NCBI GenBank assembly: GCA_013336165.1
Contig: JAAXUF010000002.1
Span: 62,001 to 126,000, forward strand
Reading direction: 5' to 3'
DNA from: Coriobacteriia bacterium
Lineage (GTDB): Bacteria; Actinomycetota; Coriobacteriia; Anaerosomatales; JAAXUF01
DNA: 64,000 nt
The notes under the pieces were generated by a model that worked only from the letters and a program-made list of their open reading frames with translations, ran no database searches and had not been told where the DNA came from. The position numbers and the translations under genes were made by a program. The first letter of the stretch is position 1. Each line of letters starts with the position of its first letter. Below, piece by piece: positions 42,057-51,359 of the stretch.

Positions 42057-42344
42057 ATGATGAACGCCGAACAGGCGCTTCCGGAGAAGCTCGAGGACAT
42101 CCCCAACGTCGGTCCGGCAATCGCCGAGAAGTTCCGGCTGATCGACATTCGTGTGCCGTCCGACTTGTCCGACCGGGACCCATACGCTCTGTTCGATGAT
42201 CTCGCGCGCCGGACAGGCGCTCGCCACGACCCTTGCCTACTTGACGTCTTCATATCCGCGGTCGCCTACATGGGCGGAGAACCCGCCAAACCGTGGTGGA
42301 CGTACACAGCTGAACGCAAGGCCCGGCTGAGCAGCAGTCGCTAG
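42057..42344 (+). CDS. Helix-hairpin-helix protein of the Cdd1 (pathogenicity locus) family
   Basis: 95 residues. HhH motif LEDIPNVGPAIAEKFRLIDI near the N-terminus, then DPYALFDDLARRTGARHDPC, LLDVFISAVAYMGG and the PWWTYTAERKA ending, the conserved pattern of Cdd1/mitomycin-resistance-like proteins. The HhH suggests DNA binding, but family function is not established. It starts 12 bp after mscL. Its TAG stop overlaps the purB stop on the other strand within CTAG. Confidence 0.82.
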   Translation: MMNAEQALPEKLEDIPNVGPAIAEKFRLIDIRVPSDLSDRDPYALFDDLARRTGARHDPCLLDVFISAVAYMGGEPAKPWWTYTAERKARLSSSR

Positions 42345-43666
42345 AACTCCAGCGCTGCCACCCGGTCAAACACGATGTCGACGCGCGATAGGAACGCCCA
42401 CGGGTCGAAGATCGCGTCGAGCTGATCGGCCGAGAGACGCGAAGTGACCTCGGGGTCGGCTTCGAGCGCGCTGCGATAGGTGGGCCCGTCGTCCTCGGCG
42501 CGCTGAATCGACTCCCACACGAGCATGGCGTTGCGCTGCACGACGAGGTACGCGTCTTCGCGGGACATGTCGGTGTCGACAAGAGCGAGCAGCACCTTGC
42601 TGGAGTAGATGAGGCCGCGAGTCCTGTTCAGGTTCGCCATCATGACGTCCGGGTAGATAACGAGCCCGTCAAGGATCCATTCAAGCTTGCCGAGCAGGTA
42701 GTCGGTCGCGGCGAAGCTGTCCGGCATGACAACGCGCTCTGCCGAGGAGTGGCTGATGTCGCGCTCGTGCCACAGCGCCACGTTGTCGAGGCCGACCTGC
42801 CCGTTCGCCTTCACGACGCGCGCCAGGCCGACAACGCGCTCGGCGGTGATCGGATTGCGCTTGTGCGGCATTGCGCTGGAGCCCTTCTGGCCCTTCGCGA
42901 ACGGTTCCTCGGCTTCGATCGTGTCGGATTTCTGGAGCGCCCGAACCTCAGTTGCGATCCACTCGGCGGTCGAAGCGACGATGCCGAGCATCATGAGTAC
43001 GTGCGCATGGCGGTCGCGCGCGATGACCTGTTGCGACGCAGGGTCGGGCCGAAGGCCGAGCCTCTCGCAGACGTACTCCTCCACAAACGGGTCGATGCTG
43101 GAGTAGCTGCCCACCGCGCCGGAGATCGCGCCCACCGCGCACGAGTACTCGCGCGCAGCCTTGAGACGCAGCTCGGCGCGCTTGAACGCCTGCGCCCAGA
43201 CGGCGAACTTCATCCCGAACGTCATCGGCTCGGCGTGGATGCCGTGAGTGCGCCCGACGCACAGCGTGTCGCGGAACTCCTCGGCGCGGCGCTGGCAGAT
43301 GCGGCCCAGACGGACGACGTCGTCGATGATGATGTCGATCGCCTGCGTGATCTGCACCATGAGCGCCGTGTCGCCCAGGTCGCTCGAGGTCATGCCGTAG
43401 TGGACGTACTTCGAGGGTTCGCCGATGTGCTCGGCCATGTTGGTGAGGAAGGCGATGACGTCGTGGTTGGTAGTGCGCTCGATCTCGTCGATGCGCTCGA
43501 CCTCGAAGGCTGCGCGCTCGCGGATGAGGACAGCGTCTTCGCGCGGGATCACACCCAGTTCGGCCTGCGCCTCGCACGCGAGGACCTCGATCTCCTTCCA
43601 GATCTCGAACTTATTTTCCTGAGACCAGATGCGGCCCATTTCGGGGCGAGTGTAGCGATCGATCAT
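42341..43666 (-). CDS. purB: Adenylosuccinate lyase
   Basis: 441 residues. Fumarase/aspartase superfamily: [58 protein letters not shown] with catalytic His, and the mobile signature loop [18 protein letters not shown] with catalytic Ser. It acts twice in purine synthesis, on SAICAR and on adenylosuccinate. ATG 43666 has AAGGAGCC upstream. Confidence 0.96.
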   Translation of the reverse strand: MIDRYTRPEMGRIWSQENKFEIWKEIEVLACEAQAELGVIPREDAVLIRERAAFEVERIDEIERTTNHDVIAFLTNMAEHIGEPSKYVHYGMTSSDLGDTALMVQITQAIDIIIDDVVRLGRICQRRAEEFRDTLCVGRTHGIHAEPMTFGMKFAVWAQAFKRAELRLKAAREYSCAVGAISGAVGSYSSIDPFVEEYVCERLGLRPDPASQQVIARDRHAHVLMMLGIVASTAEWIATEVRALQKSDTIEAEEPFAKGQKGSSAMPHKRNPITAERVVGLARVVKANGQVGLDNVALWHERDISHSSAERVVMPDSFAATDYLLGKLEWILDGLVIYPDVMMANLNRTRGLIYSSKVLLALVDTDMSREDAYLVVQRNAMLVWESIQRAEDDGPTYRSALEADPEVTSRLSADQLDAIFDPWAFLSRVDIVFDRVAALEF

Positions 43667-43873
43667 GATGAGGCTCCTTGGGCGGAGTCGGGGGCGGCGG
43701 TGCTGCAACCGGGTCGAATCCGAAAGCGCAAGTACATTATCGCAGAGACTGGGCGGGTGGGTGAAAGAGTACCAACTTCACCGTGCTATCGTGCTACCAT
43801 TCCGCTCACAGTGACCCCGAGGCTGGGACTCGACCGCGACGTCGGCGGGTACCCGGGAACGGAGACGACGTCC

Positions 43874-44260
43874 ATGCTACGCACCCTTCTCGGCGGCAAG
43901 ATCCACCGCGCTACGGTGACGGAGGCCAACCTGAGCTACGAAGGCAGCGTCACGGTCGACGCGGACCTGCTCGACGCCGCCGGAATCCTCCCCCACGAGG
44001 CCGTCCACATCTGGAACGTCACGAGTGGCTCCCGACTGCAGACTTACGCGATCGCGGGCGAGCGCGCATCGGGCGTCGTATGCGTCAACGGCGCCGCAGC
44101 GCATCTCGTGTCGGCGGGAGATGTGGTGATCATCGCGACGTTCGTCCAGCTCGAGGATGCCGAAGCGCGCGACTGGGAGCCGTCAGTCGTCTTTGTCGAC
44201 GCCAAGAACCACGTCCGCGAGATCCGCTCGGAACGCGGCGGCCCCAGCGGCCCTCGCTAG
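43874..44260 (+). CDS. panD: Aspartate 1-decarboxylase proenzyme
   Basis: 128 residues. [20 protein letters not shown], self-cleavage site YEGS (Gly-Ser bond giving the pyruvoyl Ser), [32 protein letters not shown] and GDVVIIATF. It makes beta-alanine for pantothenate/CoA. The C-terminus is slightly extended by a Gly/Pro/Arg tail. It stands alone, diverging from purB and ended by the hairpin at 44325. Confidence 0.95.
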   Translation: MLRTLLGGKIHRATVTEANLSYEGSVTVDADLLDAAGILPHEAVHIWNVTSGSRLQTYAIAGERASGVVCVNGAAAHLVSAGDVVIIATFVQLEDAEARDWEPSVVFVDAKNHVREIRSERGGPSGPR

Positions 44261-44324
44261 GCTGACCGCGAGGCGAAACCCCTAGTGCCTGCAGGAACTA
44301 GCCAAGGAAACGACCGACACAAGA

Positions 44325-44353
44325 GAGGGAGAGCCCGGCTGGGGCTCTCCCTC
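44325..44353. terminator. Bidirectional terminator between panD and FAD reductase
   Basis: 12-bp stem (GAGGGAGAGCCC with GGGCTCTCCCTC), 5-nt loop, between convergent genes. Confidence 0.75.
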
Positions 44354-44386
44354 CTCTGCATACATCGGCCGTCAGCCGCGCGCTGT

Positions 44387-46063
44387 CTACGTCAGCGGCG
44401 CTTCGCCGGCGGCATTCTTGCCGGCAATCCGGCCCCAAACGAGATCTTGTCCGATGGCACTGCCGCTTCCCGTGTAGCAGTCGCCCATGATGCCGCCGCC
44501 GTTGATGCCGGCTGCATAAAGCCTAGGAATGGTGTCCGTGCCGGTTATCGACACTACCTGAGCTTTCGTATTGATTCGCAAACCACCGATGGTTATGCCT
44601 TGCGAAGATGCCGTAGAGGCGTGGTCCTTCTTGATGGCATAGAAGGGAGGTGTCGAAATCGGCACTAGCTTCTTGGTCGCTACGTCTCCGGCACGTGTGA
44701 TCCGGGTCTTGCCGAATTCCAGATCGACTCCACCGGCAACACTCTGGTTGTAAAAGTTGACGGTCTGATCCAAGACAGTCGGGTCGCAACCGATCTTCAC
44801 AGCCAGTTCCTTGATGGTCGGGGCTTCCACGACTGTGGCTGTGGACGTTCCCTTGATCAGCTTGTCACCGATCTCCCATGCAAGCCAGTTTGAAGAGCGT
44901 CCGGACGCACCCTTCCAGCCTTCAGCTTTGATGGCATAGAAGGTCTCATCGACGAATCGTCTGCCACCTGGATCGACCATGATTGCTCCTGCAAGAACGC
45001 TCACGCTCAGAAGTGTCTGGTCCAGGTTTATCGTTCCGGCGCCGATCTTCATGCCCATAATGATGCCGTCGCCCGTGTCAGAGGCCGTGTAGTTGGTCGG
45101 ATAGATTCCCTCTTGGCAGTAGATCTTGTTGAAGTCTTTGTTCTGCGAATGCCCGCCTGCCGACAAGACTACGCCGCGCTTGGCCTTGATGTAGACCGTC
45201 TTGCCGTTGGCGTAGTCGACAGTGCCCGACGCGTCCGTTGAGGCTAGAGACGTGGCAGGCTGCGTCGCCTTGACTCCAACGACTTGCTTCGTGGTGGGAT
45301 CCACAACAAGTTCCGTCGCTCTAGTCTGCACAAGGACCTGAAGTCCTCGCGACTTGACGCCTTCCCACAGCGGCTTGAAGAATCCTGTCCCTCTGGTTGG
45401 CCCTACCGGCGTCGGAGCAGACGGATTCTTGGGAGGATAGGTCCACGTGGGTTGAACCGGCTTGACGATATGCCCGCGCGGCTTGGGCGGCGTCACTTTT
45501 GCCATTTCCGGTTCTGCACCGGAGTAGTAGAGCCCCCAACTGGTCTTATCATCCGCCAACGGCTGGATCGCAGGGATTCCACCATAGAGATTCACTCCTG
45601 AGTAGAACTGAGCACCCAGTTTAACGAGCCACTCAAAGGCCGGTGCCGAATTGTCTGCCTGAATCCGAGTCAGTTCAGGCACGTTCATCCCGTTTCCCAT
45701 GGACATCAGATATTTGTACATCTCGTCAGGTGTGTCCGTGATCCCCGCCGCCTTCTGAAGCGTAGTCCCAGCCGCATATAGGATGCCGGCGCACAGACAC
45801 GAACTGCCCCCCGGCGTATTTGTCTTCTCAAGGACGATGACTTTTGCGCCCGCGTCGGCCGCCTCAATTGCAGCAGCACCGCCGGCAGCCCCAAATCCCA
45901 CAACGACGACATCCGTCTCATAGTCCCACTTGGCCGGCAATCCCGGCGTCGGGGTTGCGGCCTTGGAGCAACCAGCAATGGCTCCGGCGGCCGTAAGTCC
46001 CGCTCCTGCCACGGCAGCGCCTATGATGAACTCGCGCCGATTCATCTTCTTCTCAGCAGACAT
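44387..46063 (-). CDS. Tat-exported FAD-dependent reductase (flavocytochrome c family, heme-less)
   Basis: 558 residues. Tat signal MNRREFIIGAAVAGAG with lipobox AIAGC, FAD domain from DYETDVVVVGFGAAGGAAAI, ending IPRLYAAGINGGGIMGD. A long insertion rich in Pro/Thr (about 180-230) is unusual. Against Shewanella Fcc3, the GKRF-NE-x3-R block reads GGRRFVDETFYAIKAEGW with no Arg at the proton-donor position, the His504 site reads GITIGG, and the Arg544 site (HGANRLGGNA) reads IMGDCYTGSGSA. None of the fumarate-binding side chains is kept, so another organic acceptor is likely. It is co-transcribed downstream of the tetraheme lipoprotein, its probable electron donor. ATG 46063, site AAGGAGAAT. 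Confidence 0.85.
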   Translation of the reverse strand: MSAEKKMNRREFIIGAAVAGAGLTAAGAIAGCSKAATPTPGLPAKWDYETDVVVVGFGAAGGAAAIEAADAGAKVIVLEKTNTPGGSSCLCAGILYAAGTTLQKAAGITDTPDEMYKYLMSMGNGMNVPELTRIQADNSAPAFEWLVKLGAQFYSGVNLYGGIPAIQPLADDKTSWGLYYSGAEPEMAKVTPPKPRGHIVKPVQPTWTYPPKNPSAPTPVGPTRGTGFFKPLWEGVKSRGLQVLVQTRATELVVDPTTKQVVGVKATQPATSLASTDASGTVDYANGKTVYIKAKRGVVLSAGGHSQNKDFNKIYCQEGIYPTNYTASDTGDGIIMGMKIGAGTINLDQTLLSVSVLAGAIMVDPGGRRFVDETFYAIKAEGWKGASGRSSNWLAWEIGDKLIKGTSTATVVEAPTIKELAVKIGCDPTVLDQTVNFYNQSVAGGVDLEFGKTRITRAGDVATKKLVPISTPPFYAIKKDHASTASSQGITIGGLRINTKAQVVSITGTDTIPRLYAAGINGGGIMGDCYTGSGSAIGQDLVWGRIAGKNAAGEAPLT

Positions 46064-46165
46064 TCCAATTCTCCTTCGAACGATTAGTCCTTCGTGGGCG
46101 TATCTGATCCCGACTATCCGATCGACTCCGGCCCCTCCTTGAGCCTGAGTATTCGCCGACTCCAA

Positions 46166-46627
46166 CTAGTCACCTCCGGTCGCGGAAGCATGGCACCCGA
46201 TGCAGGGAGAGAAACTCATCATGTGGTGGCATTTGAAACATGCGTCCAAGGTCTTAGGCCGGGGTACTGCGGCGGCGGACGCGGGCGGCTGAGCATGCGT
46301 CGAGTGGCAACCCAGGCATTCCATCGGCTGAGCTGTGGCCGAGGGAGAGTGCATTGTGGCCCCGTTGGCAGGGTCAATGGTCCGATGTGGGTTCACTGCT
46401 GTTCCATCGGCGGCCACATAGCCCGCTGATGCTGCCTGGACCTTTGAGAAGGGGCCGTGGCACTTGAGACAATCGGTCGCAGCGATGTCCTGCGAACTGG
46501 GTGTCGTTGTAGCCTGGTTCGACGAATCGTCGTTGGTCGACTTCGAACTGCATCCGCCCGCCGCAAGTGCAGTCAGGACAACAGCCAGCACCATCACCAC
46601 GATCACGTATTTCGTCTTCATCTTCAT
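46166..46627 (-). CDS. Tetraheme cytochrome c lipoprotein
   Basis: 153 residues. Lipoprotein signal with lipobox LAAGGC (about residue 26), a Ser/Thr/Asn-rich linker, then four heme motifs CLKCH, CLGCH, CFKCH and CIGCH with extra His residues for distal ligation. It resembles the N-terminal tetraheme domain of Shewanella-type flavocytochrome c fumarate reductase, here as a separate gene directly upstream of the flavoprotein. First gene of a two-gene operon divergent from a LysR regulator. A better-spaced GAGGTGATTAG site precedes ATG 46627. Confidence 0.88.
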   Translation of the reverse strand: MKMKTKYVIVVMVLAVVLTALAAGGCSSKSTNDDSSNQATTTPSSQDIAATDCLKCHGPFSKVQAASAGYVAADGTAVNPHRTIDPANGATMHSPSATAQPMECLGCHSTHAQPPASAAAVPRPKTLDACFKCHHMMSFSPCIGCHASATGGD

Positions 46628-46715
46628 CTAATCACCTCCCCACATTGGTGTTGGAGAAGCATTCTGTTTCTTGTACTCAGACACTGCACTTGGCTCGATA
46701 CTAGCTCCGGCACAA

Positions 46716-46743
46716 TGCATAGAGAAATTCTGCCTGTGCATAG
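46716..46743. promoter_or_regulatory. Candidate LysR-type direct repeat
   Basis: TGCATAG at 46716-46722 and 46737-46743, exactly 21 bp apart (two helical turns), inside the 227-bp divergent region between the cytochrome operon and the LysR gene. The spacing suits side-by-side LysR subunits; direct evidence is lacking. Confidence 0.4.
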
Positions 46744-46854
46744 TGCTCGGCCTCGAAAGAATGTGTGATTTCTCAACTGGAATGGCTATACATGTTGAGG
46801 AATGCGATTCTGTAACGCGATTCGTTTTCTGCCGCGAATACGAAAGGTCAAACA

Positions 46855-47772
46855 ATGGACATGTCGCTCTTGGCCCACTACGTCGCGTTCTCGACCCGTA
46901 TGAGCTTCACTGAGGCCGCAGCTGATCTCCACATAACTCAATCAGCACTCAGTAAACAGATTTCGGCGCTCGAGTCGGAAATCGGCACAGAGCTTGTCGA
47001 ACGCACAGGAAAGAATCTCCGCCTTACGCACGCCGGGACGATCTTTCTAGAAGACGCAAGCGCCATCGTCAGTCGATACAACGCAACAAGACGCAAACTG
47101 AAGGCCTTGTCCAAGAGCGGCCCGTCCCATCTCACGATAGGAGCAAGGGTTGACCGACCCTTCCTGCTGGAGTTGGTATCAGGCGCGGTCAGCGGTCTCA
47201 AAGAAGCGCATGCCGAAATTCAGACCAGGATCTGGTCCGATGATTCGGTACGCCACATTGACTCGCTGTCGAATCGAGCGGTGGACGCGCTTCTGTGCAT
47301 CGCTTCTCGCGAATTGAGGACTCCTGAGTTTCTATCTCTGCCGCTGTTCGACGACCGCCTCGCCATCATCGTGAACAAACATCACAAGCTGGCGGGTCGA
47401 AGCAGCGTGTTTATCTCGGAGCTTGAGGACGAAGCGCTTCTTTCCCGTCCAAACCTATCCAGTCTCGATTTTCGCTGGCGCATTGAGGAGTTGTGTAGTG
47501 CTCGCGGATTCGCGCCGAGCTTCGAGATGCACAATCTCGCAAGTTGCCAAGAGTTCTTCCTTGAATTGGGCAACTCAATTCTTCCTTGGACCTCGCTCAC
47601 TCTTTCCAGTATTCCGGAGTCCGTTCGCTCAGAACTCAGCGTCATCGCCATTGAGGACGAGGACGCCCAACTGGAGTATCGGGCATTCTATCTTGCTGAC
47701 TGTCCCAACCCTGCTCTGCCGCACTTCCTTGAACATCTTGCGGCAGTGGCGGCAAAACTAGACGTCAAGTAG
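46855..47772 (+). CDS. LysR-family transcriptional regulator
   Basis: 305 residues. N-terminal winged HTH with FTEAAADLHITQSALSKQIS, then LESEIGTELVERTGKNLRLT, and a type 2 periplasmic-binding effector domain (about 90-300). LysR proteins often activate a divergent operon in response to its substrate, so the target is probably the tetraheme/flavoprotein reductase operon. ATG 46855 has AAAGG upstream. The reductase locus at 12 kb uses a membrane LuxR instead, so the two related loci have different input logic. Confidence 0.92.
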   Translation: MDMSLLAHYVAFSTRMSFTEAAADLHITQSALSKQISALESEIGTELVERTGKNLRLTHAGTIFLEDASAIVSRYNATRRKLKALSKSGPSHLTIGARVDRPFLLELVSGAVSGLKEAHAEIQTRIWSDDSVRHIDSLSNRAVDALLCIASRELRTPEFLSLPLFDDRLAIIVNKHHKLAGRSSVFISELEDEALLSRPNLSSLDFRWRIEELCSARGFAPSFEMHNLASCQEFFLELGNSILPWTSLTLSSIPESVRSELSVIAIEDEDAQLEYRAFYLADCPNPALPHFLEHLAAVAAKLDVK

Positions 47773-47885
47773 GCGGGGGTCCTTTGCCTTGAATGCAACA
47801 GTCGTCTCGCCGTAGGCTTCAGTGAGGCGACCTGTAGAGGTACACTCGACGCGGATACGCTGGGCTTTTTCGGGGAGGAATTCGC

Positions 47886-48818
47886 ATGAGCATCCGTACG
47901 AGTCGCGCGAGCGGAGTCGCAGGCGTCACCGTCGATGAGGCCACGTGCACCGGGTGCGGCGCTTGCGTGCGAGTGTGCTTCGGCAAGCCGCTTGAACTTG
48001 AGGGCGGGCGCGTCACCGTCGACCAGTCGCGCGTCTTCGGCTGCATCGGCTGCGGGGCGTGCGTCGCCGTCTGCCCGACGGGCGCGATCTCGGTCGAGGG
48101 CCGCGACCTCACTCCCACCGACGTCTTCGCTCTTCCGCCTCGCGACGCGCGCGCCGGCTACCCGGGACTTCTCGCGCTCCTCGAAAGCCGCCGCAGCACC
48201 CGCACCTTCACCGCCGACGAGATCGCCCCCGAGCTCGTCGATGCGATCCTCAAAGCAGCTTCGGCCGCGCCGATGGGGATCCCACCGTCAGACGTGGGAG
48301 TGCTCGTGCTCGAAGGCCGCGAGCGGGTGGCTGCGTTTGCGAAGGATTCGCTCGGCTGGATGGTGAAGGCCCGCCGCTGGCTCGGGCCCACGCTGCCACT
48401 CATGCGTCCGTTCATGCGCCGCACCGACTACGAGCTGACGCGCGACTTCGTCCTCCCCGCCGTCGACTACTACCGGGACTACGCCGAGAAGGGCGTCGAC
48501 TGGTTCTTCTACGACGCCCCTCTCGCGATGATGTTCTACGGCTGCGGCGCCTGCGACCCTGCTGACCCGTATATCGCGGCGACCTACTCGGTCATCGCCG
48601 CCGAGTCGCTCGGCCTGGGAAGCTGCATGCTCGGCTTCGCCGCGTACCCTGCCACCTACAGCAAAGCGATCCGAAAGCGCTGGGGCCTGCCCGACCGGAT
48701 CCAGCCCGGCATCATGGTGATCTTCGGCCACCCGGCGATCGCGAAGCGCCACGGCGTACGGCGTCGGTTCGCCCGGATTGATCGGCCAGCGGCCGGAGGA
48801 GTCCCCGTCAGCTCTTGA
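47886..48818 (+). CDS. Nitroreductase with N-terminal 2[4Fe-4S] ferredoxin domain
   Basis: 310 residues. Ferredoxin part (about 15-75) with CTGCGACVRVC and CIGCGACVAVCP, two 4Fe-4S clusters, then an FMN nitroreductase domain beginning LLALLESRRSTRTFTADEI and ending LGLGSCMLGFAAYP plus IMVIFGHPA. Such fusions are common in anaerobes and pass low-potential electrons to FMN; natural substrates are mostly unknown. ATG 47886, site GGGGAGG. Its 3' end overlaps the convergent permease gene by 11 bp. Confidence 0.92.
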   Translation: MSIRTSRASGVAGVTVDEATCTGCGACVRVCFGKPLELEGGRVTVDQSRVFGCIGCGACVAVCPTGAISVEGRDLTPTDVFALPPRDARAGYPGLLALLESRRSTRTFTADEIAPELVDAILKAASAAPMGIPPSDVGVLVLEGRERVAAFAKDSLGWMVKARRWLGPTLPLMRPFMRRTDYELTRDFVLPAVDYYRDYAEKGVDWFFYDAPLAMMFYGCGACDPADPYIAATYSVIAAESLGLGSCMLGFAAYPATYSKAIRKRWGLPDRIQPGIMVIFGHPAIAKRHGVRRRFARIDRPAAGGVPVSS

Positions 48819-49539
48819 GGTCCGCGCGCGCAAAGGTCACAAGCCCGCCGAGAAGCGCGAACATCAGCCCGCCTACAATGACGACCCATAGCGTCTCCGG
48901 TGCGACGTTGAAGACATTTCCGGCAGCGATGTCGGCCCGCCCCGGCATCATCGCGAGCATGGGCTGAGCCCACGGGTACCATGGCGCAAACTCGTGCGAC
49001 TGAGCAGCAAAGATGCTCGGGAGGGTGAAGCACACGTTCAGCGCGAGCGCCGCGCCGAAACTCTTCCATCGGCTCGAGACCCACAGCTGTATTGCCGCCA
49101 GCGGGAGTACGGCGATCCATCCCGCAAGCAGCGAGCGCCCGAGCATCTCCCATGGCACTCCCCCCTCGAAGTGCGCAAGCGTCCCTGCGGCCACAAACGC
49201 CGCCCCGAATACTAGGTTGGTGAGCGCCAGAAGACCCGCGAGCATGACGTACTTAGCGAAGTAGACACTTGTGCGCGACACCGGGAGCGAAAGCATCTGC
49301 TTCCAGCCTCCACCGGCATGCTCGGTCCGACACAGCAGCGCCGCGAAGACGCCGGCAAGAAGCGGATAGAACAGCCATGCGTACTGTAAGACGCTTGAGA
49401 GATAGGCCCGCGCCCACGGTTCGGCCCCGGACGCCGAATCCCCACTCATAAGCACCGCCAAGCAAGGCCCTGCTACAACCAAGCTGCCGACAAGCAGCCA
49501 CTGCATTTTCAGCAGCTCGACTCTCAGAACTCGAAGCAT
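48808..49539 (-). CDS. ABC-2 type permease (Bcr/lantibiotic immunity type), subunit 2
   Basis: 243 residues, six predicted membrane helices: LLVGSLVVAGPCLAVLMSG, YAWLFYPLLAGVFAALLC, LAGLLALTNLVFGAAFVAAG, LLAGWIAVLPLAAIQLWV, and a C-terminal VVIVGGLMFALLGGLVTFA. The RTEHAGGGWKQMLSLPVSR loop is typical of LanE/LanG and BcrB-like permeases. It is paired with the permease just upstream (16-bp gap) and the ATPase before it, so it forms the export/immunity pore of one transporter. ATG 49539 chosen for GAGAGG. Confidence 0.85.
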   Translation of the reverse strand: MLRVLRVELLKMQWLLVGSLVVAGPCLAVLMSGDSASGAEPWARAYLSSVLQYAWLFYPLLAGVFAALLCRTEHAGGGWKQMLSLPVSRTSVYFAKYVMLAGLLALTNLVFGAAFVAAGTLAHFEGGVPWEMLGRSLLAGWIAVLPLAAIQLWVSSRWKSFGAALALNVCFTLPSIFAAQSHEFAPWYPWAQPMLAMMPGRADIAAGNVFNVAPETLWVVIVGGLMFALLGGLVTFARADLKS

Positions 49540-49555
49540 TGCCGGATTCCTCTCT

Positions 49556-50374
49556 TTACCGAATCTCACGTCGTGCCAGAAGGACGCAGCCGATAATGAC
49601 CAGTCCGACGACCCATGCGGTGCTCACCAACGGGAGTACCTCCGGCGTCAGCCATGAAAGCGATGCGCCTTGTGACCCCGAGACATCGCCCCGTGCCACA
49701 AAAGTCATTGCCTCCGTCGGCAACCGCCAAAGCAGCCACGCCGGTAAGTTCGACATCCCCATCCCAAACATCGGCGTCACAACGCCAAGCGCGATCGGCA
49801 GCGCCTGATTCTTCATCGCCGTCGACAACAGAAGCTGAAACGCCAGAAGCGGGAGCACTCCGATCCACGGCAGCAGAGCCGCCTTGCCGAGATCGGCCCA
49901 CGGCAACGGCCCGAGGCCCTGCCAGAGCATAAGCAGTGCATACCCGCACGACATCAGCACCGACGAGACAGCCAATAACGCGGCGGCCCACGCGAACTTC
50001 GCCGCATAGGCGCTCGCCCGCCTCACCGGCATCGCGAACAGTGACTTCCATGTGTCCGAACGATGTTCGATATCAACGATCATCGAAGCCACGAGCGTGG
50101 CCCCGAGCCCCATCGCGAAGACTTGGATCATGCCGAGCTGGCCGATCACGACCTGCCACCCGGAATCACTCCCGGCCCGAAACGGCACCAGCATGTACTC
50201 GCCCCTCATCGCGAAGAGGATCACTCCCATCAGGGTGACGCCGAGCGGCCCCATCACCGTGAGCGGCAACAACCACGTGCGTCGCATCTTGCACCAATCC
50301 GCTGCGACCAGAGCGCGGAATGAAGTCCCGCAGGCCGCGGCGCTTTCGAACCCTGCGCCTGCATCGGCCTTCAT
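49556..50374 (-). CDS. ABC-2 type permease (Bcr/lantibiotic immunity type), subunit 1
   Basis: 272 residues with six membrane helices and the same architecture as its neighbour, including VDIEHRSDTWKSLFAMPVRR after the second helix. The two are diverged paralogues forming a heterodimeric permease, as in LanEG systems. ATG 50374 overlaps the ATPase stop by 4 bp (ATGA). Substrate is probably a cationic peptide or cell-wall antibiotic, judging from the adjacent two-component system. Confidence 0.85.
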   Translation of the reverse strand: MKADAGAGFESAAACGTSFRALVAADWCKMRRTWLLPLTVMGPLGVTLMGVILFAMRGEYMLVPFRAGSDSGWQVVIGQLGMIQVFAMGLGATLVASMIVDIEHRSDTWKSLFAMPVRRASAYAAKFAWAAALLAVSSVLMSCGYALLMLWQGLGPLPWADLGKAALLPWIGVLPLLAFQLLLSTAMKNQALPIALGVVTPMFGMGMSNLPAWLLWRLPTEAMTFVARGDVSGSQGASLSWLTPEVLPLVSTAWVVGLVIIGCVLLARREIR

Positions 50375-51288
50375 GTCGGACTCGCTTCTGCAGTCAACTC
50401 GAGGAAGATGTCCTCGAGAGTAAGTTGCTGCTCCTCCACACGGTAAACCGCGATATCGCGATCGACGAGCGCGCGCACCAGCCGTGCGGCATCCGCAGGC
50501 GCCGTCGAGTCGAAACGCAACCTCTCCCCCTCGGCCATGACGCCACCGAGCTGGCTTTCCTCGGCTATCGCAACCGCCTCTTCCAGCCGATCGACCTGTA
50601 CGGAAACATGCCCGCGGCTTCGGGCACGCAGATCCCCGATCGGCCCCTGGAAGATCAGCCTTCCGGCATGAATGACGCCGACTGCGGTCGCCATCTGGTC
50701 CACCTCGGCAAGAAGGTGGCTCGATACCACGACCGTGATCCCGTGTTCGCGCGGCATGCGGCGAATCAGATCGCGCACCTCATGGATGCCTGCCGGGTCG
50801 AGGCCGTTGGTCGGTTCGTCGAGCACCAACAGGTCGGGCGAGCCGACCAGCGCCGCCGCGATCCCCAAGCGCTGCTTCATGCCGAGTGAATAGTCGCCCA
50901 CCTTCCGCTTGGCGTCCCCGGTCAGCCTCACGATATCAAGCACCTCAGCAATCCGGCGCTCCGGCGCGTCAAGCAGGATCGCGACGATCTTGAGATTGTC
51001 CCACCCGCTCAGATGGGCATAATAGCTGGGACTCTCGACGAGAGCGCCCACACGACGCATGACCTGCAGCCGATCTGCCGGAATCGGCCTTCCAAAGAGA
51101 CGGGCCTGTCCCGCACTGGGACGGATCAGCCCCATCAGCATACGGATGGTCGTGGTCTTGCCCGCCCCATTCAGGCCGAGAAACCCGTAGATCTGCCCCT
51201 GCTCCACACGCAGGTCGATCCGGTCGACAACGTTCTTGTCCTTGTAGCGCTTTGTCAGTCCACTCGTTTCGACGACGTAGTTCTGCAC
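50371..51288 (-). CDS. ABC transporter ATPase (BcrA/LanF type)
   Basis: 305 residues. Walker A GLNGAGKTTTIRMLMG, signature YSLGMKQRLGIAAAL, Walker B LLVLDEPTNGLDPAG, H-loop VVSSHLLAEVD, and the C-terminal ~90-residue extension usual in BcrA-like ATPases. It drives the two downstream permeases. ATG 51288, site AGGTGATG. A 71-bp gap separates it from the kinase gene, so the five genes are probably one operon or two overlapping units. Confidence 0.92.
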   Translation of the reverse strand: MQNYVVETSGLTKRYKDKNVVDRIDLRVEQGQIYGFLGLNGAGKTTTIRMLMGLIRPSAGQARLFGRPIPADRLQVMRRVGALVESPSYYAHLSGWDNLKIVAILLDAPERRIAEVLDIVRLTGDAKRKVGDYSLGMKQRLGIAAALVGSPDLLVLDEPTNGLDPAGIHEVRDLIRRMPREHGITVVVSSHLLAEVDQMATAVGVIHAGRLIFQGPIGDLRARSRGHVSVQVDRLEEAVAIAEESQLGGVMAEGERLRFDSTAPADAARLVRALVDRDIAVYRVEEQQLTLEDIFLELTAEASPT

Positions 51289-51359
51289 GCCGCATCACCT
51301 CCGAATCTCATTATCGCAATGACGTTTGAAGATAATGGAAACGGAACCTGAACTCGCGC

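Noticed and set aside
42749-43873. Long plus-strand frame leading into panD
   Set aside because: Only the last 128 codons (from 43874) are PanD; the upstream part is antisense to purB.
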